61,177 bases of DNA from Actinotignum sanguinis. Its GTDB lineage: Bacteria > Actinomycetota > Actinomycetes > Actinomycetales > Actinomycetaceae. The position numbers and the translations under genes were made by a program. The notes under the pieces were generated by a model. The model was not told the DNA's origin and did no database searches. It worked only from the letters and a program-made list of their open reading frames with translations. Every line of letters begins with the position of its first letter. Position 1 is the stretch's first letter. The DNA is taken from positions 1 through 61,177 of the forward strand of contig NZ_QDIE01000009.1 in NCBI RefSeq assembly GCF_003957255.1, written 5' to 3'. This document shows positions 24,869 through 34,189 of the stretch, one piece after another.

Positions 24869-24881
24869 CGAAACAGTTTCG
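24869..24881. promoter_or_regulatory. LacI-type operator 2
   Basis: CGAAACAGTTTCG matches operator 1 in 12 of 13 bases and lies 45 bp before the binding-protein start. The centres of the two sites are 162 bp apart, which would allow looping. Confidence 0.78.
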
Positions 24882-24925
24882 ACCAACGAGGGTTGAAAGC
24901 AATCCCCGGAACAGGAGTTTCAACG

Positions 24926-26215
24926 ATGAAACGTGGTCTTCTCCGCGCAGGAGTCGCCGCTTTGGCGGCTCTTGGACTTGGATTGGGTGCCTGTGGAGGC
25001 TCCAAGCCTTCCGCCGGTGGTGATGGCGCGAGCGCCTGGGCGCTCACCGGCGGTGCTCAAGAAGTAGTCCGTGCAGCATTCGATAAGTGGAATTCCGATA
25101 ATCCTGACCGTCAGATCGCCGTGGAGTACATGGGTAATGACGCATACAAGGAAAAGATTCGCACAGCAGTCAATACTCCTCAGTCCCCCACCTTGGTGTG
25201 GAGCTGGGGTGGCGGCACGCTGCGTGATTACGTTAATAACGGCATGGTCGTTGACCTAACAGATTCCACCGCTGACCTTCAGAACAAGCTCTTCCCCGCA
25301 ATCCTCGAAACCGGAAAGGTTGACGGTAAGGTCTACGCACTCCCCGTTAACCAGGCGCAGGGTGTGTACTTCTACCTCAATAAGGAAGTTCTTGACGCCC
25401 ACGGGCTTTCCGTTCCCCAAACTTGGGATGATCTTCTCAACGCGGTGAAAACTCTCAAGGCTGCAGGTGTCACCCCCATTGCCTTAGCGGGGCAATCGCA
25501 ATGGCCTTATCTCATGTGGATCCAGTACCTCACTGATCGTATCGGTGGTCCGGAAGTCTTCCAGAGAGTTCTTGATGGAGAACCGGGAGCATGGTCGGAT
25601 CCCGCAATTCTCAAGGCTCTCGAAATGATCCAGGAACTTGTTGAGCTCGGTGCTTTCGGTGATGCTTACGGCTCTGTGACAGCGGATGCGGGTGGAGATA
25701 TTGCCATGGTTCATACCGGGAAGGCCGCCATGGTTTTGCAGGGCGCCTGGGTCTGGACCTCCTTCCATGAAGATAACCCAACGTTTGCTACCTCTGGAAA
25801 TCTTCTTTATTCCACCTTCCCAACTATTGCTGGCGGAAAGGGAAATCCGAAGAACCTCGTGGGTAACCCCGCAAACTACTGGTCGGTTTCCGCCAAGGCT
25901 TCCGAGGATGCGCAGAAGACCGTGACCGACTACCTCAACACCATTAATCTCAACGATGCGTATGTTGATCATTTGCTCGAGATCGGTGCAGTTCCCGGCG
26001 TAAAGGGAATTGATGACAAGATCGCCAAGGCAAAGGATTCAGATTACCTATCCTTTATCTACAGCTCACTTGGAGACGCCGAGCATTTCCAGCTTTCCTG
26101 GGATCAGGCACTTCCCTCCGAGCAATCTCAAGCTCTTCTTACGAACCTCAGCCAGGTGTTCCTTCTTCAGCTCACCCCGCAGCAGTTCGTTGACAATATG
26201 AATGCGACGCTATGA
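24926..26215 (+). CDS. ABC transporter sugar-binding lipoprotein
   Basis: This 429-residue family 1 extracellular solute-binding protein starts MKRGLLRAG and has a lipobox LGAC, so it should be lipid-anchored outside the cell. The ATG follows CAGGAG by 8-9 bases; a longer frame from 24851 lacks a ribosome-binding site and would run through operator 2. It delivers sugar to the two permeases encoded just after, overlapping the first by ATGA. The likely ligand is an oligosaccharide or aryl-glucoside, inferred from the GH3 genes. Confidence 0.93.
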   Translation: MKRGLLRAGVAALAALGLGLGACGGSKPSAGGDGASAWALTGGAQEVVRAAFDKWNSDNPDRQIAVEYMGNDAYKEKIRTAVNTPQSPTLVWSWGGGTLRDYVNNGMVVDLTDSTADLQNKLFPAILETGKVDGKVYALPVNQAQGVYFYLNKEVLDAHGLSVPQTWDDLLNAVKTLKAAGVTPIALAGQSQWPYLMWIQYLTDRIGGPEVFQRVLDGEPGAWSDPAILKALEMIQELVELGAFGDAYGSVTADAGGDIAMVHTGKAAMVLQGAWVWTSFHEDNPTFATSGNLLYSTFPTIAGGKGNPKNLVGNPANYWSVSAKASEDAQKTVTDYLNTINLNDAYVDHLLEIGAVPGVKGIDDKIAKAKDSDYLSFIYSSLGDAEHFQLSWDQALPSEQSQALLTNLSQVFLLQLTPQQFVDNMNATL

Positions 26216-27111
26216 AAGCTATAGCGCATCGCGCGAAGCGGACCAGCAGCTACGGACCTTCGCTCTGGCTGCTGGTCCCCGCTCTCGCCTTTTTCGTATT
26301 TTTCGCAGTTATACCGCTGATTGGTGTTTTCGTGCTGTCCTTTACTCAGTGGGACGGCCTCGGAACTCCACAATTTGTCGGGCTGGGTGAGTGGCGCCGC
26401 GTTTTGAGCGATCCCATCACCATGCACTCGTTCAAACTGACCATGCTGCTCACGGTTCTCACCTGGCTTATTCAAACTCCCATTAGTTTGTTACTAGGCG
26501 TCTTCATGGCCGGAAAACAGCGGTACCGTGCGGTTCTTGCCGCTATCTATTTCCTTCCGCTCTTGTTCTCATCAGCGGCAGTAGGTATTACCTTCAAAGC
26601 GTTGCTTGATCCGAACTTCGGCATTTCAACCCTGGGCCTACCTTTCCTCAAACAGGATTGGCTGGGTGACCCGAATTTAGCGTTCTTCACGGTGCTATTC
26701 GTCATCTCATGGTGTTTTATCCCGCTGCATTCCTTGCTATACCAGGGAGGTGCACGACAGATCCCCATCCAGTTGTACGAAGCAGCAACACTCGATGGAG
26801 CAGGACCGATACGTCAATTCTTTACCATTACTCTCCCGCAGTTGAAGTACACCATTGTGACGTCCTCAACGCTCATGATCGTTGGTTCACTTACGTACTT
26901 CGACCTCATCTTCGTGATGACGAACGGCGGGCCGGGACACGCAACACGCATTTTGCCACTCCACATGTATCTTACGGGCTTCCGTTCCTATGAGATGGGA
27001 GCAGCAGCCGTTATCGGTGTCATCCTCGTGGTACTTGGCTTGGCGTTTTCTTTGGCACTCAACAAGCTCAGTGGCGCCGAAAATATGGAATCTCAGATGG
27101 AGGGAGTCTAA
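26212..27111 (+). CDS. ABC sugar permease (MalF type)
   Basis: This 299-residue inner-membrane permease has six helices. The EAA motif region YEAATLDGAGPIRQF is near residue 190, where the ATPase docks. It pairs with the following permease. ATGA overlap with the binding-protein gene indicates coupling. No ATPase gene is present in the operon, so it probably shares a housekeeping MsmK-type ATPase encoded elsewhere. Confidence 0.93.
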   Translation: MKAIAHRAKRTSSYGPSLWLLVPALAFFVFFAVIPLIGVFVLSFTQWDGLGTPQFVGLGEWRRVLSDPITMHSFKLTMLLTVLTWLIQTPISLLLGVFMAGKQRYRAVLAAIYFLPLLFSSAAVGITFKALLDPNFGISTLGLPFLKQDWLGDPNLAFFTVLFVISWCFIPLHSLLYQGGARQIPIQLYEAATLDGAGPIRQFFTITLPQLKYTIVTSSTLMIVGSLTYFDLIFVMTNGGPGHATRILPLHMYLTGFRSYEMGAAAVIGVILVVLGLAFSLALNKLSGAENMESQMEGV

Positions 27112-27113
27112 TC

Positions 27114-27956
27114 ATGCGCGCGACCAAGAAAATGTCGACGCGGCACCGGCCCCGCATTGTTTCTGGGTTCTTCGGCTGGATCTGGCTATTCGTCACGATC
27201 ATTCCGATTTACTACATCATCGTGACCTCGCTGCGCCCACGCGAGAATTACTACACGGAAGGCGCTTTCGCGATCCCCAGTGATCCATCACTGCGCGCGT
27301 ATAACGAAGTTATTCAGAATGATTTTGGGCTATACCTCGGTAATTCGCTATTCGTCACAATTATCACGGTGGCGGTCACCCTCACGATTTGTGTGATGGC
27401 CTCTTTCGTTATTATTCGCCGTCGTACCCGTGGAATCACTCGAACCTTCCGTTTCTTCCTCCTTGGAATTGCGATTCCTATCCAGGCCACGATCGTTCCG
27501 GTGTACCTCATGATTGTCCAGCTTGGACTTTATGACACCCTATGGGCGCTGATCTTCCCTTCGGTTGGTTTCGCCATTCCTATTACAATCCTTATTTTGA
27601 CGAACTTCATGCGAGATATTCCGCGTGAGCTCTTCGAATCGATGACGGTCGACGGCGCTACGAATATGCAAATACTGCGCCGGTTGGTTTTACCGATGTC
27701 CGCTCCTGCGCTCATCACCGTAGGAATTTACGACGCCCTCAACGTGTGGAATGGGTTCCTTTTCCCCTTGATCCTCACGCAATCTAGCGGTAAACGGGTT
27801 CTTCCCTTGTCATTGTGGACCTATCAGGGCGAATTCACCGCGGATGTTCCCGCAATACTTGCCGCAGTTGTCCTCTCTGTTATCCCCCTTTTCGTCGCCT
27901 ACGTGATCGGGCGCCGCCAGATGGTTGCCGGCCTTACCGCCGGCTTCGGAAAGTAG
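27114..27956 (+). CDS. ABC sugar permease (MalG type)
   Basis: This is the second permease of the complex, 280 residues with six helices. The EAA loop reads LFESMTVDGATNMQILRR. A short N-terminal extension ATKKMSTRHRPR is typical of MalG subunits. The gene begins 2 bp after the previous one and ends 6 bp before a GH3 glycosidase. Confidence 0.93.
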   Translation: MRATKKMSTRHRPRIVSGFFGWIWLFVTIIPIYYIIVTSLRPRENYYTEGAFAIPSDPSLRAYNEVIQNDFGLYLGNSLFVTIITVAVTLTICVMASFVIIRRRTRGITRTFRFFLLGIAIPIQATIVPVYLMIVQLGLYDTLWALIFPSVGFAIPITILILTNFMRDIPRELFESMTVDGATNMQILRRLVLPMSAPALITVGIYDALNVWNGFLFPLILTQSSGKRVLPLSLWTYQGEFTADVPAILAAVVLSVIPLFVAYVIGRRQMVAGLTAGFGK

Positions 27957-27962
27957 CACATC

Positions 27963-30308
27963 ATGAAACCATGGAACGATAAAAGCCTCCCCACTTCTGA
28001 ACGGGTGGATGCTCTTTTGAGTGAAATGACCCTGGAAGATAAAGCCGGACAGCTCGGCAGCTATTGGGAACGCCAACAACATGACGATTCCCTCCTCAAC
28101 TCAGGCCACCCCGATGATGACACCGAGCCTGCGGCTACCGGGGATGTCGCCCCGATGGAGCATGAATTTGCTCAGAACCGCCTGAGCTGGGAAGAAACCG
28201 CTCGCTACGGGCTTGGTCACCTATCGCGGATTTACGGTGCAGATCCGATTTCGGTATCAGACGGTGCCGACAAAATGGATCGTCTACAACGCGGGGTTAT
28301 TTCCCGCTCGCGTTTCAATATCCCCGCGATCATTCACGAAGAATGCCTGACGGGTATTACCTGCCTGGGCGCCACTGTTTTCCCGGCAGCTATTGCGTGG
28401 GGAGCAACGTGGAATCCGAATCTTATCGAGAAAATGGCGAAGGCTATCGGTGAGGATATGCACGCTATTGGAGTGCACCAAGGTCTTTCCCCTCTTCTCG
28501 ATGTGGTGCGTGACTACCGTTGGGGTCGCGTAGAAGAAACTTGCGGAGAAGACCCCTATCTCGTGGGTATGCTCGGTACAGCTTATGTACGCGGGCTGGA
28601 ATCGGCCGGTGTACTCGCAACGCTGAAACACTTTGCGGGTTACCCGGCTGCCCGAGCGGGCCGCAACCACGCACCGGTATCCATCGGTCCGCGCGAATTT
28701 GAAGATATTATCCTTCCTTCCTTCGAGATGGCGGTGCGCGAGGGCAAGGTTTCCAGTGTTATGAACTCCTACTCGGATATTGACGGTGAACCGGCAGCCG
28801 CGTCACGGCACCTATTGACGGATGTTTTGCGCCGGCGCTGGGGTTTCACAGGAACCGTTGTTTCTGACTATTGGTCTGTTAAATTCCTCGAGACTATGCA
28901 CCGTATTGCCAAGGATTCTCCGCATGCTGCCGCACTTGCAGTGCGAGCTGGTTTAGACGTCGAGCTTCCGGAAACGGTAGCATACAACGATCTTCCAGCA
29001 GCTGTCCGTGCTGGTCTACTCAGCGAAGCCGATCTCGATGAATCTGTTCGTCGTGTCGTAACTCAGAAAATTGAGCTAGGTCTACTCGATGAACCTTGGA
29101 GCCAGGATCGTATCGACAAAGAACGTGATCTCGACTCCCCCCACAACCGCGACATTGCGCGCGAGATGGCAGATGAATCTATTGTTCTCCTCAAGAACAA
29201 TGGCATTTTGCCACTCAATGCATCACAGAAGGCCGCGGTTATCGGTCCCACCTGGACAGAGGTACGTTCCTTCCTTGGTTGCTACTCTTTCCCCAACCAT
29301 GTGCTCTCGCGGTACGAGGACCAGGGAACCGGACTCGATATTGTCTCCCTCGAAAACACGTTACCCACAATATTTACCCAGCCCCCTATTTTTGAGAAGG
29401 GAACTGGTTTCCTCGATGGGGACGACGACGCCTTCGACCGTGCAGTGACGGCCGCTCGTGAGGCAGATATCGCAGTGGTGACGCTGGGAGATATCGCGGG
29501 ACTCTTCGGGGGAGGTACCTCGGGAGAAGGATGCGACGTCGTCGACCTATCGCTGCCCGGACGCCAGGGCGAACTCCTCAACGCAATTCTCGACACCGGA
29601 ACACCTACCGTGGCAGTGCTGGTGACAGGACGCCCGTACGCACTGGGAGAATATGCTGATCGATGTGCGGCGATTATTCAGGCTTTTATGCCTGGCGTCG
29701 AAGGCGCTCAGGCACTGACCGATGTTCTTTCTGGAAAGACGAACCCCTCAGGCCGACTTCCCATCGCTATTCCGCGTACCAAGGGAGGGCAGCCCGGTAC
29801 CTATCTCGCTCCCGCACTTGGCTGGTTCTCCGACGGAATCTCCAACCTAGACCCCCGCCCGCTCTACCCCTTCGGTTTCGGACTCTCCTATACCTCATTT
29901 GCCTTGAGCAATCCGCAGGTGTCCGCAACGGAAGTCCCGGTGGATGGCGAACTTAGGTACACCATCTCGGTGAGTAATACCGGTGAACGGGCGGGTTCAC
30001 ACGTTGTGCAGCTCTACGCTACTGATCCCTGCGCGGAAGTGGTGCGCCCCCTCAAGCAACTCATTGGCTTCACCAAGGTTCACCTTGATGCGGGCGAAAC
30101 TAAGCAGGTGACGTTCCAGATTCACGCTGATAGATTCTCCTTCACCGGACTCGATATGCAGCGCATTGTCGAGCCGGGAGAGATTCTCCTCTCTGCGGGA
30201 AGCTCCTCTGAGCAGCGCCTTAGCCCACTGCACATCACCCTGGTAGGTGAACGGCGGGTCGTTCCGGAAGGCCGCGTGCTGACCACCCCGGTGGAGGTGC
30301 ACAACTAA
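27963..30308 (+). CDS. GH3 family beta-glycosidase
   Basis: This 781-residue intracellular glycosidase (no signal peptide) has the GH3 layout: a TIM barrel, an alpha/beta sandwich and a fibronectin-III-like C-terminal domain. The nucleophile candidate is Asp302 in VVSDYW. Other motifs are ATLKHFAGY and VMNSYSDIDG. The sequence near PISVSDGADKMDR and HEECLTGI resembles beta-xylosidase or beta-glucosidase GH3 subgroups; the exact substrate is uncertain. It is the last gene of the transporter operon and is followed by a terminator. Confidence 0.9.
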   Translation: MKPWNDKSLPTSERVDALLSEMTLEDKAGQLGSYWERQQHDDSLLNSGHPDDDTEPAATGDVAPMEHEFAQNRLSWEETARYGLGHLSRIYGADPISVSDGADKMDRLQRGVISRSRFNIPAIIHEECLTGITCLGATVFPAAIAWGATWNPNLIEKMAKAIGEDMHAIGVHQGLSPLLDVVRDYRWGRVEETCGEDPYLVGMLGTAYVRGLESAGVLATLKHFAGYPAARAGRNHAPVSIGPREFEDIILPSFEMAVREGKVSSVMNSYSDIDGEPAAASRHLLTDVLRRRWGFTGTVVSDYWSVKFLETMHRIAKDSPHAAALAVRAGLDVELPETVAYNDLPAAVRAGLLSEADLDESVRRVVTQKIELGLLDEPWSQDRIDKERDLDSPHNRDIAREMADESIVLLKNNGILPLNASQKAAVIGPTWTEVRSFLGCYSFPNHVLSRYEDQGTGLDIVSLENTLPTIFTQPPIFEKGTGFLDGDDDAFDRAVTAAREADIAVVTLGDIAGLFGGGTSGEGCDVVDLSLPGRQGELLNAILDTGTPTVAVLVTGRPYALGEYADRCAAIIQAFMPGVEGAQALTDVLSGKTNPSGRLPIAIPRTKGGQPGTYLAPALGWFSDGISNLDPRPLYPFGFGLSYTSFALSNPQVSATEVPVDGELRYTISVSNTGERAGSHVVQLYATDPCAEVVRPLKQLIGFTKVHLDAGETKQVTFQIHADRFSFTGLDMQRIVEPGEILLSAGSSSEQRLSPLHITLVGERRVVPEGRVLTTPVEVHN

Positions 30309-30337
30309 AAAGCTGGCTTCTCCGCGTGGGAAGTCGT

Positions 30338-30380
30338 AACGGGGGCCTTCCGTTTGGGGAAATCCGGAGGCCCCCGTTTT
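30338..30380 (+). terminator. Rho-independent terminator after the first GH3 gene
   Basis: Stem AACGGGGGCC / GGCCCCCGTT with an inner CCG/CGG extension, followed by TTAT on the plus strand. Confidence 0.8.
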
Positions 30381-30459
30381 ATCACAACGTCACCATTACG
30401 CATATGGTGGTCATAGATTCCCTCAGCCACGCTTACAACGACGTAGAAAGGCCAACACC

Positions 30460-32664
30460 ATGACCGAGAAAATAGAGAACCCCCAGAAAACACCCGAATC
30501 CCAACAAATCCAGAAAAACCAGCAAACATCGGTCCTGCTGACCGGCGGCAAAGACTTTTGGCACACCCATGAGAACGAGCATGGGCATTCGATTATGGTC
30601 TCTGATGGCCCGCACGGCCTGCGGGTGCAGCCCGGCGAGGGCGACCATCTTGGCTCCGGCGCCTCTCTGCCAGCTACCTGCTTTCCTCCCGCCGTGGCCC
30701 TCGGTTCCACGTGGAACCCGGAAGCGGCGCACGCCGTAGGAACCGCGATTGCCAAGGAAGCGCGGGCGCAGGGGGTCGGCGTCGTGCTAGGACCCGGAAT
30801 TAATATCAAACGCGACCCGCGCTGCGGCCGCAACTTCGAGTATTTCAGCGAGGGTCCTTTCCTCACCGCGTCTATGGCAACGGCTTACGTAAACGGCGTG
30901 CAAAGCCGCGGCGTGGGTACTTCGCTCAAACATTTCGCGGCGAATAACCAGGAAACCGACCGGATGCGGCGCGATTCGCAGGTTGATGAGCGCACTCTGC
31001 GCGAAATTTACCTGCGTGCTTTCGAAAAGGTGGTCAAGGAGGCGGCCCCGTGGACGATCATGTGCTCCTACAATTCTCTCAACGGAACGCTCGTCTCCGA
31101 GAACCACTGGCTACTCACCACGGTACTGCGCGAGGAATGGGGCTATAACGGTGTGGTGATATCCGATTGGGGTGCGGTGCGTGATCGCCGTGCCGCGCTG
31201 CGAGCCGGACTCGATTTAGAGATGCCCGCGCATCATATCCACGAACAGGAAACCCTTGCCGCACGTGAATCGGGTGAACTGGAGGCAAGCGTGATAGAAA
31301 CCGCGGCCGCGCGCGTGAGTGCGCTTATCGAGAGGGCTCCGCGGGAACGCGGGGAAGATTTCGACGCCGCGGCGCACCACGATCTGGCCCGCAAAGTCGC
31401 GGAACAATCTGTGGTTCTGCTTAAGAACGACGGCGCACTTCCCCTCCGCGCCGATGCCGCCATCGCTGTATTCGGGGAATTCGCCCGGCATCCGCGCTAC
31501 CAGGGCGCCGGATCTAGCCTGGTCAACCCTACTCGGATTGCCACTGCTTGGGATGCCATCCACGCGCTGGCCCCGCAGGCCACCTATGAGCCGTTGGATG
31601 AGTCGCAGCTTGAGCAGGCACGCGGAGCTGACGTATGCCTCGCCTTCCTCGGCTTGGGTGAAGCCGAGGAATCAGAAGGGTACGACCGCCGCACTATCAG
31701 TATTCCAGCGGCACAGCTCGAGTTCTTGGATCGGCTGCTGGAGGTGAATCCGAATGTCGTCGTCGTACTGACGAATGGATCCGCAGTCACGCTCCCCTTC
31801 GCGGAGAAAGTTCCCGCCATTCTGGAAACTTGGGTGCTGGGGCAGGCCGGCGGAGAAGCTATCGCCAATATTATTTTCGGGAAGGTGAATCCTTCCGGAA
31901 AGCTCACCGAAACTATTCCGATGCGGCTGGAGGACTGCCCCTCCTACCCGCATTTCCCCGGTGACCGTTCCGGGGTGCGCTACGGCGAAGGGCTTTTTGT
32001 GGGGTATCGTGGATCCGACGCTCGGGCGTTGGACGTGGCATTCCCCTTCGGGCACGGCCTGAGCTACACCACTTTCGAATACGGCGACCTGGAGGTCACG
32101 GCTGCCGGCAACGATATCGAGCTGAGCTTTACCGTGCGCAATACCGGCACGGTAGCAGGGCGGGAAGTTACCCAGGTGTATATTTCTGTTCCCGATTCTC
32201 ATGTGGTGCGGGCGCCGCGCGAACTCAAGGGTTTTGCCGCGGTAGAGCTCTCCCCTGGAGAGAGCCGCACGGTGTCCCTCACCGTAAAGGCCGCCGATCT
32301 GGCCTACTGGTCCGTGGAACACAGCACTTTCCTGGTAGAAAAGGGAACATACCGGATTTCGGTAGGAGCTTCCAGCCGTGATCTACCGTTGGTTGCGGAT
32401 ATCGAGCTGGCCGGAAATGAACCGCCGGTCCACCTCACACTCCTCTCCACCGTCAACGAAACCCTGGCGGTTCCCGGCGGACGCGCCGTTATCGAAGACT
32501 TCGTGCGCGGATCTTTTGATAGCGGTGACCTGGGCGTGGATATGCTCGCCCTCATGGGCGACGCCCCGCTCAGCGCTATCGCGGGTTTCCGCGGCGCTAA
32601 CCCGGCCGAACTTGAGGCACGCCTCGCCAAGTTGAACGACGACGCCGCGCCTACCGGGAACTAA
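30460..32664 (+). CDS. GH3 family beta-glucosidase
   Basis: This is a second GH3 enzyme of 734 residues without a signal peptide. The nucleophile candidate is Asp236 in VVISDWGAV. SDGPHGLR near the N-terminus, GTSLKHFAANNQE and MCSYNSLNG match the Bgl-type GH3 group, and FPFGHGLSYTTF lies in the C-terminal part. It has its own ATG with AGAAAGG and lies after a terminator, so it may be separately controlled; no LacI operator is seen in front of it. Both GH3 enzymes would split imported beta-glucosides. Confidence 0.92.
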   Translation: MTEKIENPQKTPESQQIQKNQQTSVLLTGGKDFWHTHENEHGHSIMVSDGPHGLRVQPGEGDHLGSGASLPATCFPPAVALGSTWNPEAAHAVGTAIAKEARAQGVGVVLGPGINIKRDPRCGRNFEYFSEGPFLTASMATAYVNGVQSRGVGTSLKHFAANNQETDRMRRDSQVDERTLREIYLRAFEKVVKEAAPWTIMCSYNSLNGTLVSENHWLLTTVLREEWGYNGVVISDWGAVRDRRAALRAGLDLEMPAHHIHEQETLAARESGELEASVIETAAARVSALIERAPRERGEDFDAAAHHDLARKVAEQSVVLLKNDGALPLRADAAIAVFGEFARHPRYQGAGSSLVNPTRIATAWDAIHALAPQATYEPLDESQLEQARGADVCLAFLGLGEAEESEGYDRRTISIPAAQLEFLDRLLEVNPNVVVVLTNGSAVTLPFAEKVPAILETWVLGQAGGEAIANIIFGKVNPSGKLTETIPMRLEDCPSYPHFPGDRSGVRYGEGLFVGYRGSDARALDVAFPFGHGLSYTTFEYGDLEVTAAGNDIELSFTVRNTGTVAGREVTQVYISVPDSHVVRAPRELKGFAAVELSPGESRTVSLTVKAADLAYWSVEHSTFLVEKGTYRISVGASSRDLPLVADIELAGNEPPVHLTLLSTVNETLAVPGGRAVIEDFVRGSFDSGDLGVDMLALMGDAPLSAIAGFRGANPAELEARLAKLNDDAAPTGN

Positions 32665-32693
32665 ACGCAGGCACTCACGGCTGTGGGTTCTGG

Positions 32694-34019
32694 CTAACGG
32701 ACGCTGAGCCTCGGCGACGCGGGGATCTCCCGCTCGCCCTGGCTCAGCGTCCAGCTGAGGAGGAGCACCGTGATGCCGGCGAAAGGCACCACGCACAGGC
32801 CGGTGCGCAGCCCGAAACTATCGGCAACCATGCCCACAATCGGCGGGGAAACAAGGAAACCGATGCGCATGAGCCACGAAATGACCGTCAGGCCCGTGCC
32901 CGGCTTGAGGCCGGGCAGTTCATCGGCTTGCTGAATCGCCGCGGGAACTAGCGTGGCCGAACCGAAACCGGCGACCGCGAAACCGGCAATCGTGCCCAGC
33001 ACGCTCGGGAACAACAACGCCAGGCCCATCCCCACGGTAATGAGGACCGCCCCGCCCTGGGCCACGGTGCGCCGCCCGAAGCGATCCACCAGCCCATCGC
33101 CCAGCAGCCGCCCCACAAATTGCGAACCGACCAGACCCACGTACCCCGCCGCGGCCAGCCCGCCCACGGCGCCGAGCTGCCCCACATACAGGGTCGCCCA
33201 GCTGGATCCGGCATCCTCGATAAGCCCACCCATCGTGGCAATGAGAACAAGGGCAGCGAGCATTGCCGCGGTACGGAAACTCAGCGGCGCGGCTCCGTGC
33301 TTAGCCTCGGATAGGTTCGACGACGCCGACCCATCTCCCAGCGCGCCTGCCCCGGCACCGGCGTGCCCTGCCGCATCACCGCCCGGGCCGGGATCTGCGG
33401 CGTCGTTCCCCGGCAAACAGAAGCACCGGGCCACCAGCGCAACCGCAGCCCACACTATCCCGGACATAACCATATGCACGGGCACCGGCAATCCGATCCA
33501 GATCGCGCCGGCGGACATGAGTCCACCACTCATCGCGCCCACGGACCAGGTCGCGTGGAAAGTATTAATAATCGAGCGCCCGTAGTGGCGCTGCACCCGC
33601 AAGCCGTGCGCATTTTGCCCGACGTCGGTGGCCGCATCGCAGGCGCCCCCAAGGAACATGCCGGCCGCGAAGAAGATTCCGGTGGGGCCCACACCCGCCA
33701 CAATAAGCCCGAGCGCGGTGAGAAGCGTGCCCGCGACCGCCACCGGCGCAGAACCGAATTTACGGATAAGTGGCGCGGCGAAAATCCCCGCGATAATGCC
33801 GCCGGCTGGGAAAGCCGCGAGCGCGAGGCCGTACACGGCGTTGTCGAGCTCGTGGATACGCTTGAGTTCGGGGAAACGCGGCACAATATTGGCGAAAATC
33901 GCGCCGTTGGTGAAGAAGAGCGCGCTCACAGCCAGGCGGGCATGGCGCAATTGGGTAGCGCTGTAGTGGCGCGAACTCGGCGGGCGGCGGCGCCGCGAAA
34001 CATAGGACTGCTCAGTCAC
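32694..34019 (-). CDS. MFS transporter
   Basis: This major facilitator protein of 441 residues has about twelve helices. The start is GTG preceded by AAAGGATCG; a longer frame with an upstream ATG is possible. It has the sequence VPRFPELKRIH near the first loop and a Gly/Ala-rich central loop. The substrate is unknown. It converges on the GH3 gene and is not part of that operon. Confidence 0.85.
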   Translation of the reverse strand: MTEQSYVSRRRRPPSSRHYSATQLRHARLAVSALFFTNGAIFANIVPRFPELKRIHELDNAVYGLALAAFPAGGIIAGIFAAPLIRKFGSAPVAVAGTLLTALGLIVAGVGPTGIFFAAGMFLGGACDAATDVGQNAHGLRVQRHYGRSIINTFHATWSVGAMSGGLMSAGAIWIGLPVPVHMVMSGIVWAAVALVARCFCLPGNDAADPGPGGDAAGHAGAGAGALGDGSASSNLSEAKHGAAPLSFRTAAMLAALVLIATMGGLIEDAGSSWATLYVGQLGAVGGLAAAGYVGLVGSQFVGRLLGDGLVDRFGRRTVAQGGAVLITVGMGLALLFPSVLGTIAGFAVAGFGSATLVPAAIQQADELPGLKPGTGLTVISWLMRIGFLVSPPIVGMVADSFGLRTGLCVVPFAGITVLLLSWTLSQGEREIPASPRLSVR

Positions 34020-34124
34020 AACGATCCTTTGCGTGCGGTTCTTGTGCATGCGGTGTTAACGCCTCCACCCTACCGAGAAAAGCGCAGCCGCGAGAATACC
34101 TACGCACGCGGCTACCGGCAGAGA

Positions 34125-34167
34125 AAACCCGCGGGTAGCGCTCCCGAAAAACGCCACCCGCGGGTTT
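34125..34167 (-). terminator. Rho-independent terminator of the nucleoside operon
   Basis: On the minus strand, AAACCCGCGGGT pairs with ACCCGCGGGTTT, followed by TCTC after the T run. It lies just after the MFS stop at 34190. Confidence 0.8.
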
Positions 34168-34189
34168 ACTAGTCGGTTGCTACCGGGGA

